NCBI GenBank assembly: GCA_022316685.1
Contig: JAKJHU010000054.1
Span: 3,136,501 to 3,200,500, forward strand
DNA: 64,000 bases
Source: Progne subis subis
Lineage: Eukaryota > Chordata > Aves > Passeriformes > Hirundinidae
Direction: 5' to 3'
The notes below the pieces were generated by a model, which saw only the letters and a list, made by a program, of their open reading frames with translations, was not told the DNA's origin and made no database searches. The position numbers were made by a program, and so were the translations under genes. Shown one piece after another: positions 38,201 to 49,129 of the stretch. Position 1 is the stretch's first letter, and every line of letters starts with the position of its first letter.

Positions 38201-40575
38201 CCATTTCATATACAGGCACAACCTGCTGTCTGGCTTCTTCAAACCATTATTTTAGCAGCATTAGCTGAACAAATCTGCATGTCTGAGATGGGTGAATTTT
38301 CTGGACTCTCCATCCACCAGAGTTGTTGCGTGCCTGCCAAAAGATGGGAAGTTCAGCAAGAGGCTCAAGCACTGGCCTGCAAGTGTGACAGGCTGATCTT
38401 GGCTCCTGGCTGCGCTGCCAGTTGGACTGAGGGGAGCCCAGATGTGCCCACCTTGGCTTGGGGGAGAAGGTGATGCTGGATGGCAGGGTGTGTTCTACAG
38501 AGAGGATGGCAGAAGTGAAAACAGAGTACACTGCTCTGGAAGGAAGGAATCAGGGTATTGAGGGGAGTTTTGGACCTGATCCGTGCTTAGAGTCTTCTCT
38601 GATGTGGGGCTTGTGGGTGGGAGCATGACCTGCACTCTTACTGCACAGTTTTAATGTTGGCATAAATAATGTGTATCAGGCCAGTGGGGATAGTTTTTTT
38701 ACTTTCTTGGTTGGAGACAGCTTTCTCAAATAAATAATACTGATGGGGACATAACTGAGTGCTCCTTTGTGTGGGTGGAAGAGTGGGACCTTGCAGGAGA
38801 TGCCACAGTCACTGATGGAGGGAGCTCCTTGGTTTTTTAAGGCTTACATGAGACTCTGTCAGGGTCATACGGCTTGGTAAAGGAAATATCTGACTCAAGG
38901 TCTGGAATTAAAACTCAATAAAAATAAAATTGAAGGGGCACACCAGCAATGGTAAGTTCCTATGAATGACATTAAGATTAATTACGCTTCTATCGAGTTC
39001 AGCGTGCAGCTAAAGAAATGTATTAGAATGGCATTGAATCATTGCATTAATATTAAGAGGCTAAATTTGTATAAACCCAATTCAGTCGAAATAGGGACTG
39101 GCATTTAACTGTGTTAGGTAAAGGATTCAGTGCAACTGTTCAAATCAGTAACTTGCCAAATACCTAATACTGAAATTGAACTGTCTTTTTACTCCTGGGC
39201 ACAATGTAGAACCAGAAAGCTTTCTTATCATCCTTTTCCAGCTAGCAAATATTTTACTCTGTGCTGTAGCAAAGAGAACAACATCCCCAAAGATTTTCTT
39301 CCATAAGCAGAAGTGCTTTGACTCCCCAGTGAGAGAAATTCCAGAGGACTAACTCAAGCTGTATCCTGCATCCTCCCAGGACTTTGAGGTAGGACCCAGA
39401 CTTCAGAGCTGGGGCTGTTTAGTCCTTAAAGGTGCAGTTATTTTTAGTCTGGGAAAACTCTTTTTTTGTTTGCATAAGCAATTTTTTAGGGATTGAGAAG
39501 GGGTAAATCTAACATTCCTACCCTGGAATACACAAACTCGGAGATTTCTGCATTCAGTTCTCACTGTTTTCAGTAGGAAAATAATACTCTGCTGATACCT
39601 TCTTATGTTCATTTTAATATTAAGAAAATTAATAACTACAAGTCATTCAGGATGAAGCTGCAAATTTAATTTTAAACTTATTTTTAAGCTTTCTTCCTTG
39701 AATTTAGGTGTTAGCAGAGATAGGCTAAAAAGGCTTAGACCGTATGCTGATTTACTTGAAGTATGAACCTTTAGAACCACCCTCCTTCTTTATCTTCCTT
39801 TTCTCAGCCCAAGTGTCTAAGTGGGAGCGTTTAGTGCAGAGGCAGCTGCTGCTCAGTGCCACACGCTCTCGGAGCAGTGATCAAAACACGGCTCCAAAGG
39901 TTCCTGACTTGCCCTCCTTGAATCTCCTCAGTAAGCTGCAAACTTTAAGAACTTTAAGTGTAAATTCAGGAGAAAAAGGTGTGATTTGTCCTTAGTTCTC
40001 TGTGGTGGGGAAAGAAACCTGTGCTGGAGGATGCCTGGCAGTGAGCTGAGCCCCGCTCCCATGCAGTTTGTCAGCACTGGGAATTGCTGTGGGAAGTGTA
40101 GATAGAAGTGGAACACCTCTATTTTGAGCAGTTTCTACACCCTGGGAGCAAGCTGAGGAGCAATGAATGTTTTCCTGGCTCAGCTGCCCTCTTGCTGCCC
40201 AAAACTGTTGGCTGAAAACCTGTCAGTGCAGGTCATGGTTCTTGAGGCAAGGCAGGTATGAGCTGTGCCTGCGGGGCTTAAGCTCCTTTGTGGCCTCATA
40301 AGTAACTGGGTGCAATTAGTTGACAGCCTGAAATATGTCTTCATTATATTTACTCTGATATCTTCCAGGCAGGCAGTCCCAAAATCACTTTGTAGTTATT
40401 AGAAAAAACAGCTTTAGTGCCGGGAAAACTTGGTGTGGGAGCTATCAGCTGATTTCATCAGACCTGAAACAGAAGATACAGGTGTCTTTGTCCCCCTCTC
40501 CAAATACCCATGCTAGCTTCAGTGCCCTTGTGTCAGTGCTGCCTTCTCTGATGCTCGACATCTCCTCTCTGGCAG

Positions 40576-40700
40576 GTCGGTGGCACGAAGACAGGAGTGG
40601 TGCGCTACGTGGGAGAGACGGACTTTGCCAAGGGAGAGTGGTGTGGAGTGGAGCTGGATGAGCCCCTGGGGAAGAACGATGGGGCAGTTGCTGGTACAAG
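40576..40700 (+). CDS. CLIP2: CLIP2 exon, core of CAP-Gly 2
   Basis: The acceptor ends GGCAG at 40575, and the donor GTACTG at 40701 matches the consensus only moderately. The 125-nt exon enters in phase 0 and leaves two bases (phase 2). It reads [20 protein letters not shown], then [20 protein letters not shown] and TR. GKNDG at 40669-40683 is the signature that binds the C-terminal EEY/F tails of tubulin and EB proteins. The sequence is essentially identical to mammalian CLIP2 and very close to CLIP1, as expected for the most conserved part of the family. Confidence 0.97.
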
Positions 40701-41589
40701 GTACTGAGTGCTCTGAACCCCACTTTGGGTCCCAAACAACTCCTGGGGAGGCTGGGGGGCAAATGCCATCAGACTTGGGGGGGGAATTAGGGCTGTGTTT
40801 GGTTGGACGTTGTGGGCTGGGAGGAGGAGTCTAGTTTTGAGTCTTTTAGGATTTTGGATAGCCTTGCAAGGGAGATCAATACAAACCTCATCACTGGGCC
40901 ATTTTAAAGCAGGGTCAGATAACTTCTGTGAAGGAGGAACCTGAATGGCTTCAGGAAACAGGAGAAAGTAGGGAGAGAAGGTAACTTATAGTGGGATTTA
41001 ATTTTTGCTAGAAATTGATTCTGTTGATTGTATTAGCTCTGCTTTCTACCACACATTCCTGTCATAAACTCTCTTCTTGTGCCTTAAGTCGCCCTGTCAG
41101 AATTACAAAAGACAAAGATTTTACTTTCTTTTCTCCTCAGCTTAATGTTTTACTCTGTTCTTTCTGGGAACAAATTTCCAGAGAACTGAAAAACAGTTGG
41201 TGGCTGTTTTCTGTCCTTGTACTAATTCTGTGATGCAATAGGTGTCTGCTGATTGAGCTCACCACCTCTGACTCCATAGGCACCTCCACTCTTTTCTTTT
41301 CCAAAAAAAGACCTGGTTAGTACCTGTAAAACAAGGCAGGGACATCTCACAGGCTTGCTGGGAAGCTCTTTCTGTTCATGTGGAATTTAGTTAACAGAAT
41401 GACCCAGGCCTTGGATCTTGAGCTTGGTGTTGTTCAGATGTGAGTTATACAGCAGCTCTTTGGCCGTGCTTCAAATACGGGTGCAACTGATTCCTTGTCC
41501 TACACAAGTTCCTTGAGTGGTAAATACTGTTGGTTTCTTGGAGCTTCTGAAGGCACTCTGGCTTTAGAGGTGAGATTTATCTCCCACAG

Positions 41590-41740
41590 AATTAACTAGG
41601 TTGGAAAAGACCTTTGATATCATCAAGCCTGACTTACAACTTTGAAACTGAGGAGCTGAGAGTTCCTGCCTTGTTAGCTCTCAGGTTCTGTACTAACGGT
41701 TTCTTATGTTGTGCCAGCATTGTTTTGTCCAGCAGCCGTG
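41590..41740 (-). mobile_element. Possible diverged CR1 fragment
   Basis: TAGGTTGGAAAAGACCTTTG followed by ATATCATCAAGCCTGACTTA resembles the reverse complement of CR1 3' ends (aggttggaaaagacct...atcatcaagtcc). The remainder is too diverged for me to set the far boundary. Confidence 0.5.
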
Positions 41741-44283
41741 TGCTTTCATTTAAATTAAGAGAAAAGCTGTCCTGTTCAATGTCAGGGCAAGAAAGCAATA
41801 GTTGATTGGCAGCAGATGGCTGAGTTTCAGCCTGTTCTCAAAATAAAAGAGCCGGGATGGCAGAGAATAAATCACAGAGTGAATGCAAGTCCCTGCTTTC
41901 TTTATCACACAGTTCAAACTATCTGGAAGATTAATCTTCAGGGTGCTCAGAAATGATTTATTGTCCCTGTGCATGTGGAAGGTGTGAAAGGCAGATGTGA
42001 GTGCAGTGCTGTCTGCCTCTCATCCTTGTACCTCTGTTGCTGAGTTTTGAAAAACTTTTGGAAGTCATCTCTTTTCTGAGCCTGCTGCATCTTGGTTCTG
42101 GTGTGTGCCCTGTCTGCAGAGGCTTCTCCTGCATTGTCCATTTCTGTCCTTTCCAGCCTTCATCCAGCCTTTTGATTTTCCTGTAGCACGTGCCCATTTC
42201 AACAGCGGTGGTTTGGAGAAGCTAACGTGGTAAAACCACCTCCCTTGGTGCATGTAGGCACCCCTCAGTCAGTCTTCCCTGTCTGCTGTGGCAGCACGGA
42301 ATTCTGTGGCTGTGCTGATCTCATCCTGCCGGGATCAGCCTGGGCAGAGGCCGTCCAGGACTCTGGACCCTGTGCTCTGGTGATGGTTGCCATTTAGTGA
42401 GCATCCCTGGCCTGGCCAGCAAGCCCAGCACTCTCTGCTGCAGCTGCTAAAGGAGAATGAAGCCAAAACTGGAGCTCAGGACACTGAGGCTGGTGGAAGC
42501 AGTGGGGGTAGCACGGAGCCTTTGCTGACATTGTCCACTTGGCTCTCGTGGGCAGCTCCGCTTGAGTTGGTGGCGAATTGGCTGAAAGTTGTGGTGGGTC
42601 CCTGATTTTCCTGCAGGTTCAGGTGTGGATGTGCATTGAGGGAATGCCCCAGGGCTGGGCTTTCCCAGGAGCTCTGGCTCCTCAGGGGAGGCTGCCTGCA
42701 GGCTGTGGATCAGTAGCAGAGGCCCAGGGGATGGGGTGTCCCTGTGGGGAGCCCCTCAGTGCATCAAATGGTGCTGATTTGCACTGAGCTTTGCTGCATC
42801 TGCATTCCTGTCAGCATGGGAGAGTACAGAGGTGCTGCTGTGGTGTGGTTTGGTGTCAATTCCACAAAGCCAAGCAAGTTCCATGTACTCATCTCAGTGT
42901 CACCTGCTTATTTTACTGTTGTCCCTTCTCTCTCTGCTCCAATCAGAGTCCTTGCTCACTAAACTGCCCAGACATTTGGACACTGAAGATTTTCCCATCT
43001 ATTTCAACACTTCCTGTGCTGTTTTGCACCTGCAGTTTGCATTGCCATCACACCACCACTCTTCTGCCCTGTTTCCTCTCTGTAATGTGAGTACAGAGCT
43101 CCACCACACTCAGTGAGAACAGCTCTTGTTTTCAGGTAGATTTTGTTTTTCCTGCCAAGTGTTTTGGACCCAATTCCTGCTTCTAAATTATAAAAGTTAA
43201 TTGCAACCACTTTCAATCTGGACTGAAAGAAAATGGGCAGACACAGTGATGCAAATTTGAACTTGCTAAGAGCTGTCAAGAGGCTTCTAAGGGAATTAAC
43301 ATTTGGAATTGTGCAGCCACGAGTGGCAGTCTGTGCTTACACCAGAAGGGGCTGTTGGCCTGCCTGTCCCTACTGGAATTTGGGAAGATGATGGTGAGCA
43401 AGGCTTTGGGAGGTTTGCAGGAGGTCAGCCTGGTTTTTCAAACCCAAGGGCCTGTGTTGGCAGGAAGTGGAGGAGGCTGAGAGATTTGGGGTTGTAGAGG
43501 GATTGTTTAAAGTTTGCTATAGAAAAAAAAATAGATGTGAGCTGATGTTTAAAAATTAATTTTATTCTCATCTGGCTGGAGATCATGCTGTTCCCTGGCC
43601 TCCCAAGCACACAGAGGTCTGCCTGTGACACAGCTGTGCGGCTGCCAGCACTTAAAAATAAGGGGGAGTTTGGGAAACAGCTGCTCACATCTGGAGAGAG
43701 AGAAAACTTGTGCTAGTAAAACTCGATTTGTGTAATTTAGCCATTAGAACCTGCTTTTTTATATTAACATTGGACAGATTGTTTTATGACCCAGTATTTA
43801 GTCCTGTTCTTGCTGGGAAGCCTGTGAGAAAGCTCTTACAGGAGCTTTTTGTGTTGGCTGCTCCTCTGGAATTTGGGGACACAGTGCTGCAGTGCAGCTG
43901 GCCAGCAGCAAATGAACCTTGGTTTATGCTGGTCAGCCAAGGCCCTGAAGGAGTTTCCAGGGTTTGACACTGAGCTGTGGCTCATTTTTAGTCTGGAAAA
44001 GGGCTCTGGAGAGACAGGATCACTGGGCTCACTGCAATTGTGGAAGAGACCATGCGCTGTAATTATCTGATCCTCCCTTTTCCATGCTTTCATCTTCCCA
44101 AGTTTGTTTTGCATAGGAAACAGTTTCTCTGCCACCCGAAGGTGGTGGCACACGCTGGAGTTTGCTGTCGATGGTATTTTTAGCTTCAAGGGTTTGAGCT
44201 GCCATTATCTCCTGGTTTGGTAGGAAAGATTTTTACCCCGTGGAACATTTATACAGAACTGTGTGATTCAGATCTTTTTATTT

Positions 44284-44575
44284 GACAGAGTCACAGCGTG
44301 GGTCAGGCTGGAAGGGACCACAGTTGGTCACCTAGTCCTGCTCAGGAGGGGTTATCCCAGAGCACATAGCATAGTGTCCAGGAGGTTCTGGAATATCCCC
44401 AGTGAGGGACACTCCACACCTTCTCTGGGCAGCCTGTTCAGGGCTTGGTCACTGTAGAAGAAAGAAGTTCTTCCTCATGTTTAGTTGGAACTTCGTGCCC
44501 CTGGCCTCCTGTCTCATTGCTGAGCTCCGGGGAACAGAGCCTCGTGCATCTTCTGACATCTCCCTGCAGACACAC
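44284..44575 (-). mobile_element. CR1 LINE 3' fragment, antisense
   Basis: The segment reads GTCAGGCTGGAAGGGACCAC, TGGTCACCTAGTCCTGCTCA, GACACTCCACACCTTCTCTG, GGCAGCCTGTTCAGGGCTTG, and GAAGTTCTTCCTCATGTTTA. These are the reverse-complement landmarks of an avian CR1 3' region in their normal order. Confidence 0.9.
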
Positions 44576-44603
44576 TTTACTACATCACTGTCCTCAGAGC
44601 CTA

Positions 44604-44668
44604 AAGGGCACACACAGGTAAAGAGCACACACAAGTAAAGAACACACAAGCGAAGGGCACACCAAGTT
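44604..44668. repeat. Degenerate 15-18-bp tandem repeat
   Basis: About four copies of a unit like TAAAGAGCACACACAAG follow one another, starting about 30 bases past the recognisable end of the antisense CR1 fragment. Confidence 0.7.
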
Positions 44669-44999
44669 TTGGGCAGGTAAGGAAGGAGCTCGTGCTGGGG
44701 CTGTGTTTATGTTCTGGTTTGTGCTCTCCAGGCTACCAGCTGTGCCTTTCCTGGCATCTCATCAATTACTTCAGGTCTCCCTGCTAAAGCACCACAAATG
44801 CAGACGTGGAGGTTGCCAGTACTACAAGCAGGAAAGGAGAATAATTCAACTACTTGAACACAGGAAGGAATGCCACAGCAGAGCACCCAGAGAGGAGCTG
44901 TGGGCTGGGGTTCTGTACTGCTTGGCAGCGCCATTCTGCAAGGCTTGGGTGAGGTGGCTGCTCTGCTGCTTCTCACATGGTGCATCTCCTGTGTTCCAG

Positions 45000-45213
45000 G
45001 TATTTTCAGTGCCCACCCAAGTTTGGCCTCTTTGCTCCCATCCACAAGGTGATCCGGATCGGGTTCCCATCAACCAGCCCTGCCAAGGCCAAGAAGAGCA
45101 AGCGGATGGCCATGGGGGTGTCGGCCCTGACCCACAGCCCCAGCAGCTCCTCCATCAGCTCTGTCAGCTCCGTGGCCTCATCGGTGGGGGGCAGGCCCAG
45201 CCGTAGTGGGCTG
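45000..45213 (+). CDS. CLIP2: CLIP2 exon, end of CAP-Gly 2 and Ser-rich linker
   Basis: The acceptor ends TTCCAG at 44999 and the donor is GTGAGTAG at 45214. It takes two bases from the previous exon to make Arg, then reads [20 protein letters not shown], closing CAP-Gly 2. A basic stretch follows ([20 protein letters not shown]), then a serine-rich region ([27 protein letters not shown]). In the CLIP family this basic/serine linker strengthens microtubule binding and is phosphorylated; that role is carried over from family knowledge. The exon ends in phase 0. Confidence 0.97.
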
Positions 45214-46127
45214 GTGAGTAGCTCCTGCATGGTCACTGCAGCCTCACTCTGCTCAGGGGTGGGGTTTTCTTCCAGCATATTTGCTCCTTCACCATCCATG
45301 AGGTGAGGGGAATGGAGCGTGGGATGGTGTTACCCACCTCACAAATGGTGTCCCACCACGGACACAGCTCCAAGTAATGGACACCAGGCAGCTGTGACCA
45401 TTGGAGAGCCTGAAGTGCAATTTGCAGTGGGATGAATCTCAGTCCTGCTGTCGAGAGCAGGTTTATCAGGGATCCCTGCAGGAAAAGGACACTGTTTCCA
45501 GTCTCACGTGGTCATGCTGCTCCACTGACCAGCTGTGCAAAGCTGCTGCTGTGACTCTTACTGTGGAGGATGGCAATGTCCTGGCTCACATGCCTGGGGT
45601 TTGGCAGGTGCTCAGGCAGGCAGAAAGCAGAGCAGGCAGTGATTTTATTAGAAGTTCTGTCTCTGCTGTGGTGTCGCTGCAGAGCACCCACAGCCCTCCT
45701 GGCTGGGAATAAGGGGGCAGTGTCATTCCTGGGAGTGGATTGAACAACCCCACACTGGTCTCCACTTGCGATCAGTCTGTCCAGCTGAGCTCACTTTTTG
45801 GCATTTTGTCAGTGCAGGCCATCAATGAAATATATCTAAGAAGGCAGATGATACAATGCATGATATCTTTTCCTGACCCAGTTCCCAGCCACGTTCTGTC
45901 CTTTGGGAAATGCTGCTTTCATTGCAGTGCAGAAGAGCAGCTGAGCTTGTGAGCATTGTCCAGATGTTTCTCACTTTTCACCTCCCCTGTAGGGCCCAGA
46001 GCTGGAGCTGCAGCTCTGTTCAGCTGAATAAATGATCTTTATGTGAGCAGCGTTCCAGATTTAACAGGGGACTTCAGCTGTTCTAGGCTGGGAAGGACAC
46101 CCCATCTCTTTTGAACTCTTTTCCCAG
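45214..46127 (+). other. CLIP2 intron, 0.9 kb
   Basis: This plain intron has a GTGAGT donor and an acceptor ending TTCCCAG. I see no repeat, RNA gene or further exon. Confidence 0.9.
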
Positions 46128-46325
46128 CTGACAGAGACCTCTTCTCGGTACGCCCGGAAAATCTCCGGCACCACAGCTCTGCAGGAGGCACTGAAGGAGA
46201 AGCAGCAGCACATTGAGCAGCTGCTGGCAGAGCGTGACCTGGAGCGGGCAGAGGTCGCCAAGGCCACCAGCCACATCTGTGAGGTGGAGAAGGAGATTGC
46301 CATCATGAAGGCCCAGCACGAGCAG
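46128..46325 (+). CDS. CLIP2: CLIP2 exon, start of coiled coil
   Basis: The acceptor ends TTCCCAG at 46127 and the donor is GTAGGA at 46326. The exon has 66 whole codons, phase 0 at both ends. It reads [20 protein letters not shown] and then [40 protein letters not shown] and [16 protein letters not shown] is the conserved junction between linker and coiled coil in CLIP1 and CLIP2; the ICEVEKEIA segment follows the CLIP2 form. Heptad-like charged and leucine spacing begins here. Confidence 0.97.
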
Positions 46326-47432
46326 GTAGGAGGGGCTTTTTATCACTGGCTCTCAAATACCTGAATATCTGCCATCCCCTGAAAGTGTCAGATCATAACC
46401 ACTGCGTGTGAAACCTGGGCTCTGAGTTTCTGCCTGTTATGTGGCGAGTTAAGCTGAGGCTCTTTCCCCCCTCTCCCAGTGTCACACGTGCTGTCTGTGC
46501 CCTGAGCCAGCAGCAGGAACTCTGCTGTGCCAGGTAAGAGGCAGTAGATAGCTTGTGTCTGGTGCAACCATACGTTTCAGTGCTGAAATGCAAGAGGAAG
46601 GCAAATTTGTTTCCCACAGCCAGGGAATTTGGCTGTGGCTGTGACTGCATTGCAGTGATTTTTATGGCGCTGAGAACATCAGCTTGGTTCATATGCCACC
46701 GTTTTCCCACAGAGGGGATGTTTTTATAACATTCATAAAGGCAGGAAAACAGGCTGATCATATTAGGTTGGTGTTTGTTTGCTTGTTTTTTGCACAAGCA
46801 TTTGTACAGAGGATATTTTATGTGTTAAAATGCTTAAGGAGAGTTGCGTTTGTGCTGTTGGTCAATCTGTGGTCTTCAACGTCTGCTGTTGTCCTAAATT
46901 CTTTACTCATGCTTATAAAGCTGAGTGAGCTACCTGGGGGCAGGGATGGCACTGTGTGTCTGGCTGGTGGGTCACACCTGCCTGCCAGAAATGCTGGAGA
47001 AATTGGGAAATCAACTGCAAGCTGACATTCTTCTTGTGTATTGTGTTTTGCAGTAATTATCAGTAACAAATGAGTTAACAGAAGTCTGAAACATCTCTCT
47101 CACTGGGGCTGAATTGCACTGGTAACCTCTGACCAGATTTTCTGAACTTTGCAGGCTTCAAGTTCTTAACTCTCATCAGAGCTGGATTCTCCAGCAGGGT
47201 CAGGTCAGAGAGGCACAGAAGCAAGGATCACTTACAGCTGCTGGAGACAGAGCAATTTTTGTTATCTTGATCCCTGCAGCCTGAGCTCTTTGGAAAATGT
47301 GCTCTTACCAGAGCATCCTCTGAAACAGATCATCCAAACTTTCCGTTCCCTAGTCCTGACCCTTTCTTAAACAGCTTTGTGCTACTTCAGACATGGCTAA
47401 CTTTTGTGTCTCGGCCTCGTGTTTTGCTCCAG
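46326..47432 (+). other. CLIP2 intron, 1.1 kb
   Basis: It runs from a GTAGGA donor to an acceptor ending GCTCCAG. Nothing beyond intronic sequence is seen. Confidence 0.9.
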
Positions 47433-47536
47433 TATGTCACAGAGGCAGAGGGAAACCTCCAGCGAGCACGAGCCTTGGTGGATGGGATGCAGAAGGAGAA
47501 GATTGAGCTGTTGAACCAGCTGGAAGAGGAGAAGAG
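47433..47536 (+). CDS. CLIP2: CLIP2 coiled-coil exon
   Basis: The acceptor ends GCTCCAG at 47432 and the donor is GTAAAG at 47537. It enters in phase 0 and leaves two bases. It reads YVTEAEGNLQRARALVDGMQ, then KEKIELLNQLEEEK plus a split Arg. It aligns with mammalian YVAEAEEKLQRARLLVESVR and so on, with moderate substitution typical of this part of the rod. Dimeric coiled coil is inferred from the Leu/charged heptads. Confidence 0.96.
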
Positions 47537-48255
47537 GTAAAGCAGGAGTGGATGGCTGTGAGGGAGGTCAAATCATGTGTGGACACTGATAAAGCCTTCA
47601 GGTGGTTTTGGCTTAAGGATACAGTATGAAATAAAAGCTGGATCATGAACAGGCACGTGCTCCTTGGGCCATCACAGACCCTGCTGTACAACCTGGGTTT
47701 GCTGAAGACCCCTTCTTCTCCTCCATTTGTGATGGGCTGCTCCTGAGGACGTTCTTTGTGAGGAAGGGGAGCCAGGCTGGAGTAGAGCCTCGCTGCAGTG
47801 TGATTCACCAGAGGCCCCATCCGTGCGTGTGTCATGGTGCATACATTTCCTCTCTGGATAAGAGTGAGGATCTGCGTGTGGCTCTTGGAGTCCAGGTGCT
47901 CCATGTGTATAGTTAAACTCTTCAGTGGGAGCAGGAAAACATCTCTGTGTATTAAATAACTGAAAACAGTGTTGGTTTGAATTGACTGATGCCCCTCCTG
48001 AGGATGAAATGTTCTTTCATGCATAAGTCTCTCCATACTCCTGGTAGGCAGCTGACTTTCCCGGCTCCAGGAGGCCCTTTAACCCAGGACAGCTGAGTTT
48101 TCCTCTAAATATCAACAGATGCCTCCCTCCTCTAATTAGAGGAGGTTTAGACAAGGGAAGCTTGTTTATGAAGTTACTCATGTACACTCACAGCTATTTT
48201 TATCTGTAATGGAATCACAGTCCTTACATCTGGCTGCCAGCTAATCATCCTCAGC

Positions 48256-48299
<44 letters not shown>

Positions 48300-49068
48300 G
48301 TAAAGAGGAAAAAGAGAGATGAGTCTAGCAGAAAATGGAATTATTTTCTACTGTTCCTGGCCTCTCTCTTCCAAAAGAGAAGAGTTTCCTCGGCATGTCT
48401 GTGTTAATATGTGTGGGTTTACATGCATTTATGCATGACTGGCCTGTACAATCTGTGGGGAAGGCTCTTCTGTCTGCCAGGGTAGAAACATGAAACATTG
48501 CTCACCCTCTGCCAAGGAGGCAGAGGATCCAATGCCCTTGGAATATTTTGTATGGAGCCTGTGCATTTGGCACAGGAATTGCCCAGTGCTTGGCTGCAGG
48601 ATAATAAGGTTGAAATAACCCAGTGAAACCTTGTTGTGGTGTGCTTGTTTTCAGGATCCTGTGTCAGAGAACAGTAGTTGTGTGTGTGAGAGGATGTACC
48701 TTGCAAAAAGGCCGTGTTTGTGTGTGGAAAGCTGCTTATAATGGTCCTGCTCCACGGGGACTTGCTGCTCAGTTTCTGCTGAGCTGTTTGTGTCCAAAGG
48801 TGGTCTGTATCCCTCTCCTCTCAGACTTGGATTCTGCAGGCCATGACATGGTATTTTAAATATTGGGTAGGTGGTTTTAGAACACAAAAAGCTTAGCAGT
48901 AGTTTTTGGGCAGCTTTTCCATTTGCTGGCAATGACCTCTCCATTGATGGTTGCAGTGATCCATAAAACTTGATTAGTGGTGAGAAGGCTCACGTGCAAT
49001 GGCTGCTTAGACAGAGGCTGCTGAGCTGAGTGTTCCTGATTGCTCTTTGTGTCCCTTTCCTTCCCCAG
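47537..49068 (+). other. CLIP2 intron, 1.5 kb
   Basis: The donor is GTAAAG and the acceptor ends TTCCCCAG. It contains a T11-C-T26 homopolymer tract (48256-48293). The 199-codon minus-strand frame that reaches into it (47437-48036) overlaps the preceding exon and looks spurious. Confidence 0.88.
48256..48293. repeat. T11-C-T26 tract
   Basis: Eleven T, one C and twenty-six T residues are followed by AAATTAGTAAAGAG. Length is likely variable between individuals. Confidence 0.9.
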
Positions 49069-49129
49069 GAAAGTGGAGGACTTGCAGTTCCGTGTGGAGG
49101 AAGAATCCATTACAAAAGGAGATCTCGAG
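49069..49129 (+). CDS. CLIP2: CLIP2 short coiled-coil exon
   Basis: The acceptor ends TTCCCCAG at 49068 and the donor is GTAAGTCC at 49130, a near-consensus site. Its first base completes the split Arg codon, then it reads KVEDLQFRVEEESITKGDLE. This 20-residue stretch is identical in CLIP1 and CLIP2 of mammals. It ends in phase 0, immediately before the symmetric 35-codon exon. Confidence 0.97.

Larger units (their letters stand above)
30618..40575 (+). other. CLIP2 intron, 10.0 kb
   Basis: The GTGAGT donor pairs with an acceptor ending CTGGCAG. It contains a 14-bp perfect duplication (33361-33388), two minisatellites (34053-34118 and 34151-34221), and a CR1 fragment (about 34976-35275). An AT-rich, homeobox-site-like stretch lies around 38960-39150. 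The 238-codon open frame at 30332-31048 is an out-of-frame shadow of the preceding GC-rich exon running into the intron. Confidence 0.85.
40701..44999 (+). other. CLIP2 intron, 4.3 kb
   Basis: This intron runs from a GTACTG donor to an acceptor ending TTCCAG. It holds a likely diverged CR1 piece (about 41590-41740, minus), a clearer CR1 piece (about 44284-44575, minus), and a degenerate 16-17-bp CACACA-type repeat next to it (44604-44668). No further exon is seen. Confidence 0.85.

Noticed and set aside
47437..48036. 199-codon minus-strand open frame
   Set aside because: It includes the antisense of the CLIP2 exon 47433-47536. The remainder resembles nothing known.
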